A stretch of 60,420 nucleotides of DNA from Deltaproteobacteria bacterium. GTDB lineage: Bacteria > Desulfobacterota > Deferrisomatia > Deferrisomatales > BM512. The notes beneath the pieces were generated by a model that worked only from the letters and a program-made list of their open reading frames with translations, ran no database searches and was not told where the DNA came from. The stretch lies in contig PKTT01000037.1 in the NCBI GenBank assembly GCA_002869015.1, forward strand, positions 5,126 to 65,545, written 5' to 3'. The position numbers were made by a program, and so were the translations under genes. How positions within the stretch are numbered: position 1 is the stretch's first letter; every line of letters starts with the position of its first letter. Positions 45,550 to 54,226 of this stretch are shown one piece after another.

Positions 45550-46182
45550 TCACCCTGTCAGGCTAACATCAGGCCCTATGGCCTTGGCCGGGTATTTGGC
45601 TGTTATCGTACGGTAAAACTCACTAATCCGGGCCATATCGGATTGCATATCATCCGTCGGGACTATATGTGGGCCTAGCCCGCCGATTTTGCGCTTATAA
45701 TCTAAAAAGCCCATGACTATCGGTACTTTGGCGCCTTTGGCGATGTGGTAGAAACCACTCTTCCAACGCTCTGTCCTCTTCCTGGTACCCTCAGGGGCGA
45801 TGACAAGGTACCTGATTCTCCCGGATACAATCTCGCGTATTGAGGCCTCCACAACATTTTTAGACCTGCTCCTGTCTATCGGGATACCCCCAATCCATCG
45901 CATAATCCCACCAAAGCCGCGCTTAAAGAGGGAGTCTTTGCCCATCCACCTGACGGGAAGCCCGATATCGAAAGCCAAGAGTAGGGTAAATACAAAATCC
46001 CAGTTGGATGTATGGAACGCTCCAATGACTACTGCTTGAGGAAATTCAGGGATATCACCGACCCTTTTCCATCCCATTATTTTAAGCGCGGCCACCGAAA
46101 TCGGCCTGAGAAAAAATTTTCTCAAAGATGAATCAAAGATTGACGAACTCAAAACATCCTCCAGTAAGCAGTCAAAAACCAC
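45550..46182 (-). CDS. PlsC-like lysophospholipid/glycerolipid acyltransferase
   Basis: Membrane-associated acyltransferase, 210 residues, starting with GTG. The catalytic HX4D box is HTSNWD (about residues 57-62), and the glycerophosphate-binding motif is APEGTRKRTERW (about 128-139), with GIPIDR between them. It would acylate a lysophosphatidate or a related lipid. Relatives of this short form are often annotated 1-acyl-glycerol-3-phosphate acyltransferase. It converges on the fusion gene upstream. Confidence 0.85.
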   Translation of the reverse strand: MVFDCLLEDVLSSSIFDSSLRKFFLRPISVAALKIMGWKRVGDIPEFPQAVVIGAFHTSNWDFVFTLLLAFDIGLPVRWMGKDSLFKRGFGGIMRWIGGIPIDRSRSKNVVEASIREIVSGRIRYLVIAPEGTRKRTERWKSGFYHIAKGAKVPIVMGFLDYKRKIGGLGPHIVPTDDMQSDMARISEFYRTITAKYPAKAIGPDVSLTG

Positions 46183-46319
46183 TTAGCATCATCGCATTAA
46201 GAAGCCTTACAGAAAAGGACTAAGGAGTTTATCGCCAAAAACCCCTTGAATAACCTTGTCTTAAAGAGACCCGGAGTGATTTAATAAAGCAGTGTTCGCA
46301 ATTTTTAAAGGAGTTTGAC

Positions 46320-46514
46320 ATGTCCGAGAATGGGCCATTGAGAAGACAGAATGGTATTATTGCAGGTGTATGCGGCGGGCTCGGAGAATTTTTCGGGATC
46401 AGCGTATTCTGGTTCAGGCTTCTCTTCTTCATCCTTCTCCTGCCGGGGGGGCTACCCGGAATCATTCCATACATAATCCTCTGGGTGGCGATTCCAAAAA
46501 AGAGTGAGCTATAG
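46320..46514 (+). CDS. Small PspC-domain membrane protein
   Basis: 64 residues with the PspC signature NGIIAGVCGGLGEFFGI (about residues 11-27) followed by one or two hydrophobic segments (LLFFILLLPGGLPGIIPYII). The N terminus is cytosolic in related phage-shock and stress proteins. AAAGGAG precedes the ATG. It overlaps the 3' end of the opposing rhodanese gene by six bases. No other psp gene is nearby. Confidence 0.88.
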   Translation: MSENGPLRRQNGIIAGVCGGLGEFFGISVFWFRLLFFILLLPGGLPGIIPYIILWVAIPKKSEL

Positions 46515-46898
46515 AAGCCCTGAGCTAGTTCTTTTACTGGTAGGAAGCTGCTCCCTCTTCCATGAGAGCCACCCGCCACGCAGAACGCTGACATGGCTAA
46601 AGCCCATCTTTAAAAGTTTTTTAGCCACAGTGGCGCTAACCGCTTCATCCTCGGCCGAGCAGTAGAGAACTATCTCTTTATCACGCCCCAGCCCCTTTCC
46701 CCACTCATGAGCATTTTTTGGATTTTTACGCTTAGCACCCTTAATCATCTCCCGGCCGACCAACCATTGATCCTCATCCCTAACGTCAAGTAGGAGAACC
46801 CCCTCCCTTTCAAGGAGCTGCCTCAATGACTCCGGGGCTATACGCGGTACCTCTACATTTCTTTCACCAAACTTTATTCCAAAGATTAAACCTGGCAT
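46509..46898 (-). CDS. Rhodanese-domain protein
   Basis: Single rhodanese domain, 129 residues. VLLLDVRDEDQWLVG opens the fold, and the active-site cysteine is in IVLYCSAEDEAVSATVA (about residue 80), followed by GFSHVSVLRGGWLSW. It could transfer sulfane sulfur. There is no signal peptide. The active-site loop CSAEDE is longer and more acidic than in classical rhodaneses, so the catalytic role is uncertain. Confidence 0.87.
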   Translation of the reverse strand: MPGLIFGIKFGERNVEVPRIAPESLRQLLEREGVLLLDVRDEDQWLVGREMIKGAKRKNPKNAHEWGKGLGRDKEIVLYCSAEDEAVSATVAKKLLKMGFSHVSVLRGGWLSWKREQLPTSKRTSSGLL

Positions 46899-47145
46899 AT
46901 GTCCTCCAACTTTTTCAAAAAATTTACCTTATTACATCTTTCCTTCCAAGAGGATTAGAAAAACTCTTTTTTTTGAAGCAAAAATCCCCTTGCAGCATCT
47001 GCTTTTTTCCATTTGTTACATAAATGTATTTTAAGCGAGTTCACTTCCCTCTTTTTTGAGATAAATTTAATACCAATTTGGTTTGATATGCGCCGATTGG
47101 CACGTTTAAGTCCATAAGGGCTTTTTTCCTAAAAAGGAGGCAACC

Positions 47146-48480
47146 ATGAGAAAGTTAGCACCCCTGATCATCATCACCATCACCCTTTGCTTCGCCGCCG
47201 CTGGAGCTTTGGCGAAGCCCATCTCCGACGCCACCAACGATTGCCTTGAATGCCACAGCAGTACGATGAATGGCGTCGTTACCCAGTGGGCAAAATCAAA
47301 CCACTACCAGAGCGGGGTTGGCTGTTACGAGTGCCACATGGCCGATAAGGGCGACAAAGACGCCATGGAACACAACGGATACACCATCGCCATTATTGTC
47401 TCTCCACGTGACTGCGGCCGCTGCCACCCGGCTGAGACAGAGCAGCAGGAATTAAGCCATCACGCCAAAGCTGGTGATATTCTCAATACCGCTGACGGCC
47501 TCCTTGGACAAACAGTGGGCGGCGAACCCGCAGTAGCGGTCGGCTGCCGCCAGTGCCACGGCTCCATAGTCAAAACCCTCGACAATGGAAAGCTTGACCC
47601 AACCGATTGGCCCAACACCGGCATCGGCCGCGTAAATCCAGATGGCTCAAAGGGCACCTGTTCAGCGTGTCACACAAGGCACCGCTTCTCCAAAGAGCAG
47701 GCAAGAAAACCTGAAGTTTGTGGGAAGTGCCACCTCGGCCCGGACCATCCTCAAAAGGAGGTCTACGAGGAGTCCAAACATGGCATCCTGTATAGTGCTT
47801 TTTCTGATGAGCTAAATATGGAGAGGCCAAGGTGGATTCCCGGCGAAGACTACTTCGATGCTCCAACATGTGCTACATGCCACATGAGCGCCACCTCAAC
47901 TCAGCCCGTTACACATGATGTTGGTGACAGACTCGCCTGGAATCTTCGCGCTCCGATATCAAAACGCACCGAGGGATGGGAGAAGAAGCTCTCCTCCATG
48001 CAGGATGTATGCAAGTCATGCCACGGCTCCGATTTCGTAGGCAATTTCTACGACCAGCTCGACCAGTTCGTCGCACTGTACAATGACAAATTCGCCATCC
48101 CGGCGAAGGAGATCCGAGACATCCTTCACGACAAAGGCGTCATACCTGCCGGTAACTTCAATGACAAGATCGACTGGATATATTGGGAGTTATGGCACCA
48201 CGAGGGCCGCAGAGCCCGCCACGGCGCTGCAATGTCAGGGCCCGATTACGCTTGGTGGCATGGCATATACGATGTTGCAAAGCATTTTTACACGGAACTC
48301 CTCCCAGAGGCCAAGGAACTTTCAGAGAAAGCGGGTAAACCCGAGGTTTATGAGGAGATCCTTGAGAAGTATATAATTAACAGGCCTGAACATGAGTGGT
48401 ACGTAAAAGGATTCGACCCCAATCAGGTAGAGAAGATGAAGGCGTATTATCTTGAGCGTTACAAGCAGAAAGTAGATTAA
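47146..48480 (+). CDS. Octahaem cytochrome c of the hydroxylamine oxidoreductase family
   Basis: Secreted multihaem protein, 444 residues, with a signal peptide (cut near ALA/KPIS, residue 23). Eight CXXCH sites have cysteines at 33/36, 60/63, 90/93, 134/137, 172/175, 192/195, 242/245 and 289/292. The segment NPDGSKGTCSACHTRH and CGKCHLGPDHPQKEVYEESK is the HAO-family signature. The C terminus has RARHGAAMSGPDYAWWHG with Tyr368, a candidate for the active-site tyrosine. It is shorter than Nitrosomonas HAO and has no C-terminal membrane helix. Many non-nitrifiers carry such proteins as nitrite or hydroxylamine reductases. There is a strong AAGGAGG ribosome site and a terminator follows, so it is monocistronic. 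Confidence 0.9.
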   Translation: MRKLAPLIIITITLCFAAAGALAKPISDATNDCLECHSSTMNGVVTQWAKSNHYQSGVGCYECHMADKGDKDAMEHNGYTIAIIVSPRDCGRCHPAETEQQELSHHAKAGDILNTADGLLGQTVGGEPAVAVGCRQCHGSIVKTLDNGKLDPTDWPNTGIGRVNPDGSKGTCSACHTRHRFSKEQARKPEVCGKCHLGPDHPQKEVYEESKHGILYSAFSDELNMERPRWIPGEDYFDAPTCATCHMSATSTQPVTHDVGDRLAWNLRAPISKRTEGWEKKLSSMQDVCKSCHGSDFVGNFYDQLDQFVALYNDKFAIPAKEIRDILHDKGVIPAGNFNDKIDWIYWELWHHEGRRARHGAAMSGPDYAWWHGIYDVAKHFYTELLPEAKELSEKAGKPEVYEEILEKYIINRPEHEWYVKGFDPNQVEKMKAYYLERYKQKVD

Positions 48481-48501
48481 GTTTAGCTACTAGTTAAATT
48501 T

Positions 48502-48539
48502 GGGGCCCCGGCGACTGATCGCCTGGGCCCCTGTTTTTT
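48502..48539 (+). terminator. Terminator of the octahaem cytochrome gene
   Basis: GGGGCCC and GGCGA (48502-48514) pair with TCGCC and GGGCCCC (48519-48531) around a CTGA loop with one mismatch, followed by TGTTTTTTG. It lies 21 bases after the stop. Confidence 0.9.
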
Positions 48540-48604
48540 GCTCAAGTAAATTGAGTTATACTAGCCACCTTCTAAACCTCCGACATACCGACGAGAACAG
48601 GACC

Positions 48605-49453
48605 ATGAGCGCAAAGAATCAACTACTACGGCAACTTAATAGTTACCGCCACAGAAGCGTTAAACAACGCAAACTGGTTGGAGGTCAGACGTTCGCTGAG
48701 GTGATTCTTTACGCAGATGAATCATCAAAAGATGCTGCGCTCGAAGTGGTGGATAAGTGGTTGGCACTCTATGAAAAAGATGATTTCCTAAAAAAGCTGG
48801 CGGAGGTGGAGGCAGGACATAAACGTCACGTCTTCAGAGATATACCCATAGCGGCTAAGGGCAAAACCTTCATACCCAAATATTACCGGCACACCACCTT
48901 CTCTCACAAGGCCAAGGCCCTCATCTATCACCAGGTTGGCAGGCGCAACTTCTCTACCCTTTGTCACCTTATGCGTGAGGGGGTAAGGGTCACTACTCCG
49001 CTTGCCCTCTTAACCCTCTACCAAAGGGGTCTAATACATTCAGAGGTGCTCTTCACCGAGAAGATTCCTGATAATTTTATCAACTTCAAGGAATTTGCCC
49101 CTACCATCTCGGGTATGGATGAGCATACGAGGAGAGCTTTTCTCTTTTCCTTAGCGAGCGAATTGGCAGCGCTTCACGATGCAAGGGCTTACACCGAAGA
49201 TACAGATAAAAACACCTTCGTCCTAAAAGAGGGGTTGGGGTACACCTTCATCTTCCTGGACTTTGACAACGTCTATCCCTGGCGTCCACCCAATTTCAGA
49301 CGCAGGGCAAAAAATCTTTCAAAGTTTCTCAATCTCTTCCCGGATGGGGATGTACACTTTATGGCTAAGGAGTACTTAAAGCTTATTGGCAAAGAGAGCT
49401 GGAGCGAAAATTTTGTTGATGAGATATTCAAGCGGCGAGGCCCTCTGAAATAA
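48605..49453 (+). CDS. Lipopolysaccharide kinase (Kdo/WaaP/InaA)-like protein
   Basis: Protein-kinase-fold protein of 282 residues from ATG 48605; the frame upstream of it runs through the terminator of the previous gene. FIPKYYRHTTFSHKAKA and GVRVTTPLALLTLYQRG fit the N lobe. LASELAALHDAR leads to a degenerate catalytic loop (EDTDKNTFVL), and FIFLDFDNVY serves as the DFG equivalent. Such proteins phosphorylate LPS core sugars at the inner membrane. Because the usual HxD is not clear, activity is uncertain. Confidence 0.75.
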   Translation: MSAKNQLLRQLNSYRHRSVKQRKLVGGQTFAEVILYADESSKDAALEVVDKWLALYEKDDFLKKLAEVEAGHKRHVFRDIPIAAKGKTFIPKYYRHTTFSHKAKALIYHQVGRRNFSTLCHLMREGVRVTTPLALLTLYQRGLIHSEVLFTEKIPDNFINFKEFAPTISGMDEHTRRAFLFSLASELAALHDARAYTEDTDKNTFVLKEGLGYTFIFLDFDNVYPWRPPNFRRRAKNLSKFLNLFPDGDVHFMAKEYLKLIGKESWSENFVDEIFKRRGPLK

Positions 49454-49479
49454 AAAACCCCCAGCCGAGAAGCTGGGGG
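49452..49479. terminator. Bidirectional terminator between the LPS-kinase-like and OmpA genes
   Basis: A perfect 8-base stem CCCCCAGC (49458-49465) / GCTGGGGG (49472-49479) has a six-base loop. On the minus strand it is followed by GGTTTTTTA style T-rich sequence (six T), serving the OmpA gene's neighbourhood; on the plus strand it is followed by CTCTCTTGTT. It separates two convergent genes. Confidence 0.85.
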
Positions 49480-49501
49480 CTCTCTTGTTGCAAATCTAAT
49501 A

Positions 49502-50926
49502 TTATTGTTTCACGCTTGTTTCAATCACCGCCTCTATACGCCGGTTCATCTGGCGTCCTTCGGGTGTAGAGTTGTCGGCGACCGGTTTATCCTCGCCATA
49601 ACCCTTCGCCATTAACCTTGAAGGGTCTATCTCAAAGTTTTTGATTAGGTATTCTCGTACAGCATCAGCGCGACGTTGGCTGAGGGTAATATTGGAAACG
49701 CTGGAACCAACGCTATCAGTGTGTCCCTCGATAACCGCCTTGGTGGAGGGATACTTGACCATAAACTCCCCGACTTTATTGACTTCAGGGAAGCTCTCCT
49801 CCCTTATTTCAGCCCTCCCGGTATCAAACTCCGCCTCAAGTTTAATTGAAATTTTCTTAATGTTGCAGCCATCACCGTCAACGGGCACTCCACTAGGCGT
49901 CGTCGGACACTTATCATCCTCGTCCCATACGCCATCTCCATCCGTGTCAATCCGGCAGCCGCGCGAATTTACACTTACGCCCTTTGGTGTCCCTGAACAT
50001 TCATCTCTTGAGTCCACGACGCCATCGCCATCTGTGTCTAATTCACACCCCAACGAGTCGACTTTAGCGCCAGTCGTAGTTTTAGGGCACTTGTCTCTGG
50101 AATCTAAAACTCCATCGCCATCAGAATCAAGCTCACAACCATTAACGTCCACTTTTGCGCCACCAACTGTTGCTGGGCACTTATCCTTGAAGTCCCATAC
50201 GCCATCTCCATCCGTGTCTATAGGGCAGCCCTTTTCATCTACGGTTACCCCTGCGGGGGTACCGGAGCAGCGATCCTTGGCGTCCGTCACACCATCATTG
50301 TCACTGTCGAGCGGCGCTGGCACAGGCGCTGGCGGTGGTGTGGGTTGCTGAGCTTTCGCCGGAGATGGTTTTTCAACAGGAGTAGTTGATTCCATACCCG
50401 AAGTTTCGCCCCCGAAATATAGAGAAAGACCGAGGGTAGCCATAAAATTCCAGTCACTATCGTCAAAGAGGTGGATCTCCCTGATATCTCCACGAATAGC
50501 TACATCTTCGGTTACGAAATACCGGATACCGCCCCCTACATTTCCAGTAAATTCATAATCGGCCCCGCCTTCTTGAGGGTCAAATCTCGCTACGCCCAGA
50601 CCGGCTCCTAGATAGGGTAGCCACTGCCCATAGCCCTGGAAGTTGTAAAGAATATCCAGATCAGAGGAGAAGATATTGACATCATCCCCACCCTTATATT
50701 CAGAGCTCACAAAGTATCCCGCAAGCTCTGCCTCCCATTGGTCGCTCAGAAAGTATCCAAAGCGAAGGCCAAAGGTCGGCGCATCATCGATTGAAAGGTC
50801 ATCATCAAACCATGTGTAGCCCATAAAGGGTGAAAGTTCGACCGTACCCTTTGTGGGTGCAGCATATAGGGGAGCGCTGATAACTAGAATCGCCATTACA
50901 CTCAATGCCAAAATTGCGCGTCGCAT
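49502..50926 (-). CDS. OmpA-family outer-membrane protein with thrombospondin type 3 repeats
   Basis: Outer-membrane and peptidoglycan-linking protein, 474 residues from ATG 50926 (AAGGAG upstream). A signal peptide ends near LYAAPTKG (about residue 22). An N-terminal eight-strand barrel domain (about 25-180) includes GYTWFDDDLSIDDAP and GLRFGYFLSDQWEAELAGYF. A proline/alanine linker follows. Five 30-residue repeats of the form DxDGDGVxDxxDxC come next (about 206-355). The C-terminal OmpA domain contains IEGHTDSVGSSVSNITLSQRRADAV and the peptidoglycan-binding arginine in GRQMNRRIE. Confidence 0.93.
   Translation of the reverse strand: MRRAILALSVMAILVISAPLYAAPTKGTVELSPFMGYTWFDDDLSIDDAPTFGLRFGYFLSDQWEAELAGYFVSSEYKGGDDVNIFSSDLDILYNFQGYGQWLPYLGAGLGVARFDPQEGGADYEFTGNVGGGIRYFVTEDVAIRGDIREIHLFDDSDWNFMATLGLSLYFGGETSGMESTTPVEKPSPAKAQQPTPPPAPVPAPLDSDNDGVTDAKDRCSGTPAGVTVDEKGCPIDTDGDGVWDFKDKCPATVGGAKVDVNGCELDSDGDGVLDSRDKCPKTTTGAKVDSLGCELDTDGDGVVDSRDECSGTPKGVSVNSRGCRIDTDGDGVWDEDDKCPTTPSGVPVDGDGCNIKKISIKLEAEFDTGRAEIREESFPEVNKVGEFMVKYPSTKAVIEGHTDSVGSSVSNITLSQRRADAVREYLIKNFEIDPSRLMAKGYGEDKPVADNSTPEGRQMNRRIEAVIETSVKQ
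49859..50308 (-). repeat. Five tandem 90-base repeats encoding calcium-binding-type modules
   Basis: Within the OmpA gene, five consecutive units of exactly 90 bases (30 codons) encode DTDGDGVWDxxDKCP...GVxVDxxGC modules. The aspartates match Ca2+-binding thrombospondin type 3 repeats, and each unit has two cysteines. The DNA repeats are diverged, so this is an old expansion. Confidence 0.85.
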
Positions 50927-51282
50927 CGGGGCTGCTCCTTTTTTGTTGGGGATAAAGTTCAACTGTCAGCTTAATTAAAGATCGATAAAAGTCAAAAACG
51001 TGCTCCTAACAAATATATACGTTGAATTATACATGGGTCCACTCCCCTGCCTGCCTACAAGCATCTCCTTCCTAAAATTTGGATGACGAGCAAAAAAAAA
51101 CCTCCAAGGTCCATTTGGATTTGATTCGAGGATTGATTTTCAAGTAACATTTGCTCTCGGTTGTTCAGGGTCATTAAAACAACTTTGCCACTATTTGTAG
51201 AGGTAATTAGAGAAAGCCCGCTGCTAGGCAGCTGGCAGAATTTACCCGCTATCTGGAGAGATGCGGAGAAAGAGGAGTTAAA
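50927..51282. other. Intergenic region between OmpA and ferredoxin genes
   Basis: No gene found. It must contain the divergent promoters of the OmpA gene (leftward) and the ferredoxin gene (rightward). A GTATAATTC on the minus strand near 51031 is a possible -10 for the OmpA gene, without a convincing -35. A small GCTGC-tag-GCAGC dyad lies near 51221-51233 in the ferredoxin leader. Confidence 0.4.
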
Positions 51283-51456
51283 ATGGCTTACACAATCACT
51301 GACGAATGCACCAAGTGTGGTGACTGCGTTGACGAGTGTCCCGTTGAGTGCATCAGCGAGGGCGACGCCAAGATGGTAATCGATGCTGACGAGTGTGTTG
51401 ACTGCGGTAGCTGTGCCGAGGTTTGCCCCGTTGGCGCTCCGGTGGAGGCTGACTAA
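51283..51456 (+). CDS. Small 2[4Fe-4S] ferredoxin
   Basis: 57-residue bacterial ferredoxin. Two CxxCxxCxxxCP motifs are present: CTKCGDCVDECP (residues 9-20) and CVDCGSCAEVCP (38-49). The protein is acidic and lacks other cysteines except C24. GAGGAG is spaced seven bases from the ATG. A near-perfect terminator follows the stop, so the gene is monocistronic. It is a low-potential electron carrier and could feed the nitrogenase reductase or other oxidoreductases; which one it serves is unknown. Confidence 0.93.
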   Translation: MAYTITDECTKCGDCVDECPVECISEGDAKMVIDADECVDCGSCAEVCPVGAPVEAD

Positions 51457-51480
51457 GCCACGCCTGGATAATGGAAAGAG

Positions 51481-51515
51481 AAAAAAGCCGGGGTTTTAGA
51501 ACCCCGGCTTTTTTT
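51481..51515. terminator. Terminator of the ferredoxin gene
   Basis: A 15-base perfect inverted repeat (AAAAAAGCCGGGGTT, 51481-51495, and its complement at 51500-51515) has a four-base loop and ends in seven T on the plus strand. The A run makes it functional in both directions. Confidence 0.92.
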
Positions 51516-51629
51516 ATGATAATGCTATATTTCCTGCTCCATAAGGTTGTCTCCTGTTGCCTCTGACACCTTTGGTGTATAAGGATGATATAGTTTCCCC
51601 GATTTTATTTCTTTACTTCAGGAGATATC

Positions 51630-52661
51630 TTGCTCGAAGGAATCCTTGAGAGCTTTAACCATGCGCTGATGATCACAGGCTTCGTATTTGTGGTCATGCT
51701 GCTCATCGAGTACATAAACATAGCCTCTTCTGGCGTGCTGAGAAACCTTCTGGGATGCCGCCCAATCCGCCAGTATATTTTCGCTGCGCTTTTAGGTGCT
51801 ATACCGGGCTGTTTCGGAACCTTCGCTGTCGCAGCGCTCTACTCACATGGAATGATCACAATAGGAGCGGTAGTTTCCGTTATGGTGGCCACCAGCGGGG
51901 ATGGAGCATTTATAATGTTGTCGATGATACCCGCTCAAACGCTAGCTATCACAGCTTTTTTGATAGTTCTGGCAATAGCGTCAGGTTTTATCGTAGATAA
52001 GCTCTTGAGGGTTACGCCACCTGCTAATTGCAATATTCAACCAGGCTTCATCTTTCATGATGAGGATGAGTGCATAACCTTTTCAGCCACAAGGTTTATT
52101 TCCCAGTGGAGGAATTGCACGCCGGCAAGAGGTATTTTGACAGTTGTTTTAAGCCTCTTTCTCGCCGGCATCTTCCTTGGCTGGTTTCATGAACTTGAAT
52201 GGAACTGGATTGGAGTCTCCGTTACTATAAGCGTTTCAGCAGCCCTTTTGATGGTGGTTACGGTCCCGGATCATTTTCTGGACGAGCACCTGTGGAACCA
52301 CGTGGCTAAGGTCCATATAAAAAAGATCTTCATGTGGACCTTCGGTGCGTTATTAGTAATGCACCTGTTGCTTGACAATCTGGCCCTTGAGAAACTTATA
52401 AGTGAAAATCACTTTTTAGTGCTCTTGCTGGCTCTCCTAATAAGCCTCATTCCAGACTCTGGCCCTCAACTGATCTTCATAACCCTATACGCGTCAGGGG
52501 CGCTGCCGCTCTCAATTCTCCTCGCGAACTCAGTATCTCAAGACGGACATGGCATGCTCCCCATTCTTGCTGAATCTAGGCGTGATTTTTTCAAGATTAA
52601 GGCTATTAACTTCACCCTTGGTCTTTTAACCGGGCTGGCTGCGCTGGCATTTGGTTTTTGA
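51630..52661 (+). CDS. Putative 10-TM heavy-metal/manganese exporter (ArsP_2-like)
   Basis: Integral membrane protein, 343 residues, with about ten hydrophobic segments arranged as two halves. Conserved patches are LGAIPGCFGTFAVA (first half), TSGDGAFIMLSMIPA, and in the second half LIPDSGPQLIFITLYA and SQDGHGMLPILAESRRDFF. These fit the family annotated as putative manganese transporter or arsenic efflux protein. It starts at TTG 51630 with CAGGAG upstream. The ion is not predictable; a histidine-containing HDEDE segment lies in the central cytosolic loop. Confidence 0.75.
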   Translation: MLEGILESFNHALMITGFVFVVMLLIEYINIASSGVLRNLLGCRPIRQYIFAALLGAIPGCFGTFAVAALYSHGMITIGAVVSVMVATSGDGAFIMLSMIPAQTLAITAFLIVLAIASGFIVDKLLRVTPPANCNIQPGFIFHDEDECITFSATRFISQWRNCTPARGILTVVLSLFLAGIFLGWFHELEWNWIGVSVTISVSAALLMVVTVPDHFLDEHLWNHVAKVHIKKIFMWTFGALLVMHLLLDNLALEKLISENHFLVLLLALLISLIPDSGPQLIFITLYASGALPLSILLANSVSQDGHGMLPILAESRRDFFKIKAINFTLGLLTGLAALAFGF

Positions 52662-52717
52662 TATTTATGATATAATTTGTAAGTTCCTATTGTTGGCGCC
52701 AATCTTAAAGGAGCAAG

Positions 52718-53812
52718 ATGCCAGGACCATTAACCTCCATAAAGGTTGTTGAATTTGCAGGACTTGGGCCCGCTCCCTTTTGCGCAATGATGCTCTCGGA
52801 CATGGGCGCGGATGTGGTCCGGATTGAAAACCCCTCAAGCGATTTGCCCCTTCCTGGCCCAACCGGCCCACGCGCTCTCCTAAAGAGAGGGCGTAAGGTT
52901 ATCAAGCTAAATCTGAAAGAACCCACCGAGGTAAAAAAAGCCCTCAATTTAATTGCTGCTGCCGATGCACTCATCGAAGGGTTCAGACCTGGCGTCATGG
53001 AAAGATTGGGCCTCGGCCCTGAGATATGCCTGGCCCGTAACCCTCGCCTTGCATACGGACGTATGACAGGCTGGGGGCAAGAGGGCCCACTTTCAAAACA
53101 CGCCGGGCACGACATTAACTACATTGCCCTAAGCGGCGCACTCTCAGCAATAGGCCCAAAGGGGGGGAAACCAGCGATCCCACTCAACCTCATAGGCGAT
53201 TTTGGTGGAGGTTGTATGCTGTTGGCATTCGGATTGCTCTGCGCGGTGATAGAAGCGGGCAAGAGCGGCCATGGGCAGGTTATTGACGCCGCCATGGTTG
53301 ATGGGGCCGCACTTCTTACAACTATGGTCCGGAGCTTTTTGGAGGAGGGGCTGTGGCTGGAAAAAAGAGGGGCTAACCTGCTTGATGGCGGGGCACATTT
53401 TTACAACACCTACGAATGCGCCGATGGAGAGTATATTTCCTTAGGCGCTATTGAACCCTCATTTTACAACACTCTCTTGGAAAAGCTGGGCATTTGCGAA
53501 AATGAATGTGCCTCTCAACACCCGGAGGACTGGCACAATATGGGCAAGCGTCTAACGGCTATATTTAAAAGCAAAACAAGGGCTCAATGGGAAAATATCC
53601 TTGACGGGGAAAATCTCTGTTTCGCCCCGGTGCTCTCCTTAGCTGAAGCCCCTGAACATCACCACAATAAAGAGCGGCAAACATTTATAAAAGTTGATGG
53701 GGTTAGCCAGCCTGCGCCTGCCCCGAGATTCAGCAGAACAACCCCTGACATGCCCCTTCCAAGCGGCAGCTATACGTCGCCGGAGGAGGTATTGGATCGG
53801 TGGGGGTTTTAA
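52718..53812 (+). CDS. Alpha-methylacyl-CoA racemase-like CaiB/BaiF CoA-transferase family protein
   Basis: Family III CoA-transferase fold, 364 residues. The N terminus LTSIKVVEFAGLGPAPFCAMML and RIENPSS are typical. Residues matching the racemase acid/base set are visible: His in KHAGHDINYIALSG (about 130), Asp in NLIGDFGGG (about 161) and Glu in GAIEPSFYN (about 247). This favours AMACR (2-methylacyl-CoA epimerisation) over a formyl-CoA-type transferase. It would prepare methyl-branched acyl-CoAs for beta-oxidation. AAAGGAG precedes the ATG. Confidence 0.85.
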   Translation: MPGPLTSIKVVEFAGLGPAPFCAMMLSDMGADVVRIENPSSDLPLPGPTGPRALLKRGRKVIKLNLKEPTEVKKALNLIAAADALIEGFRPGVMERLGLGPEICLARNPRLAYGRMTGWGQEGPLSKHAGHDINYIALSGALSAIGPKGGKPAIPLNLIGDFGGGCMLLAFGLLCAVIEAGKSGHGQVIDAAMVDGAALLTTMVRSFLEEGLWLEKRGANLLDGGAHFYNTYECADGEYISLGAIEPSFYNTLLEKLGICENECASQHPEDWHNMGKRLTAIFKSKTRAQWENILDGENLCFAPVLSLAEAPEHHHNKERQTFIKVDGVSQPAPAPRFSRTTPDMPLPSGSYTSPEEVLDRWGF

Positions 53813-53857
53813 AGCAAAGTATAGCTGCCTAAAATATATCTTTTAAGGAGAGGCGTT

Positions 53858-54226
53858 TTGTCAAAAGAGAGAGTAGCCGTATTAGGCGCAAGCCCAAAGA
53901 GTGAAAGATATTCAAATAAGGCAATAAAGGCTTTGGAGGCAAGAGGACATCAGGTCTTCCCGGTCAACCCCGCCTACGAGGAGATAGATGGCAAGAGAGT
54001 TTACCAAGACCTGTCATCACTTCCGGATAAGATCGACACCCTAACCATATATGTATCACCGCAAAAAATCAGCGGTTATATGGAAGAGATAATCAAGCTT
54101 GCGCCCGGTCGGATAATCATTAACCCTGGGACGGAATCTGAAGAGTTGTCGAGGGAGCTTGATAAGGCCGGGATAACGCATCTGGAGGCTTGCACTCTGG
54201 TGATGCTCTCAACGAAACAGTTCTAA
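53858..54226 (+). CDS. CoA-binding domain protein (YccU/COG1832-like)
   Basis: Small Rossmann-fold CoA-binding protein, 122 residues, starting with TTG 53858 after AAGGAG. The N-terminal motif is VAVLGASPKSERYSNKAIK, followed by GHQVFPVNPAYEEIDGKRVY and DTLTIYVSPQK. Relatives bind CoA, but their role is not established. It is 45 bases downstream of the racemase-like gene and probably in the same transcript. It converges with the PilZ gene, overlapping by four bases. Confidence 0.85.
   Translation: MSKERVAVLGASPKSERYSNKAIKALEARGHQVFPVNPAYEEIDGKRVYQDLSSLPDKIDTLTIYVSPQKISGYMEEIIKLAPGRIIINPGTESEELSRELDKAGITHLEACTLVMLSTKQF

Noticed and set aside
47098-47113. TGGCACG ahead of the octahaem cytochrome gene as a sigma54 promoter
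   Set aside because: There is no GC at the -12 position; the sequence there is TC.
51161-51379. 72-codon frame overlapping the 2[4Fe-4S] ferredoxin
   Set aside because: It is an out-of-frame shadow; the ferredoxin frame has a ribosome site, complete cysteine motifs and a terminator.
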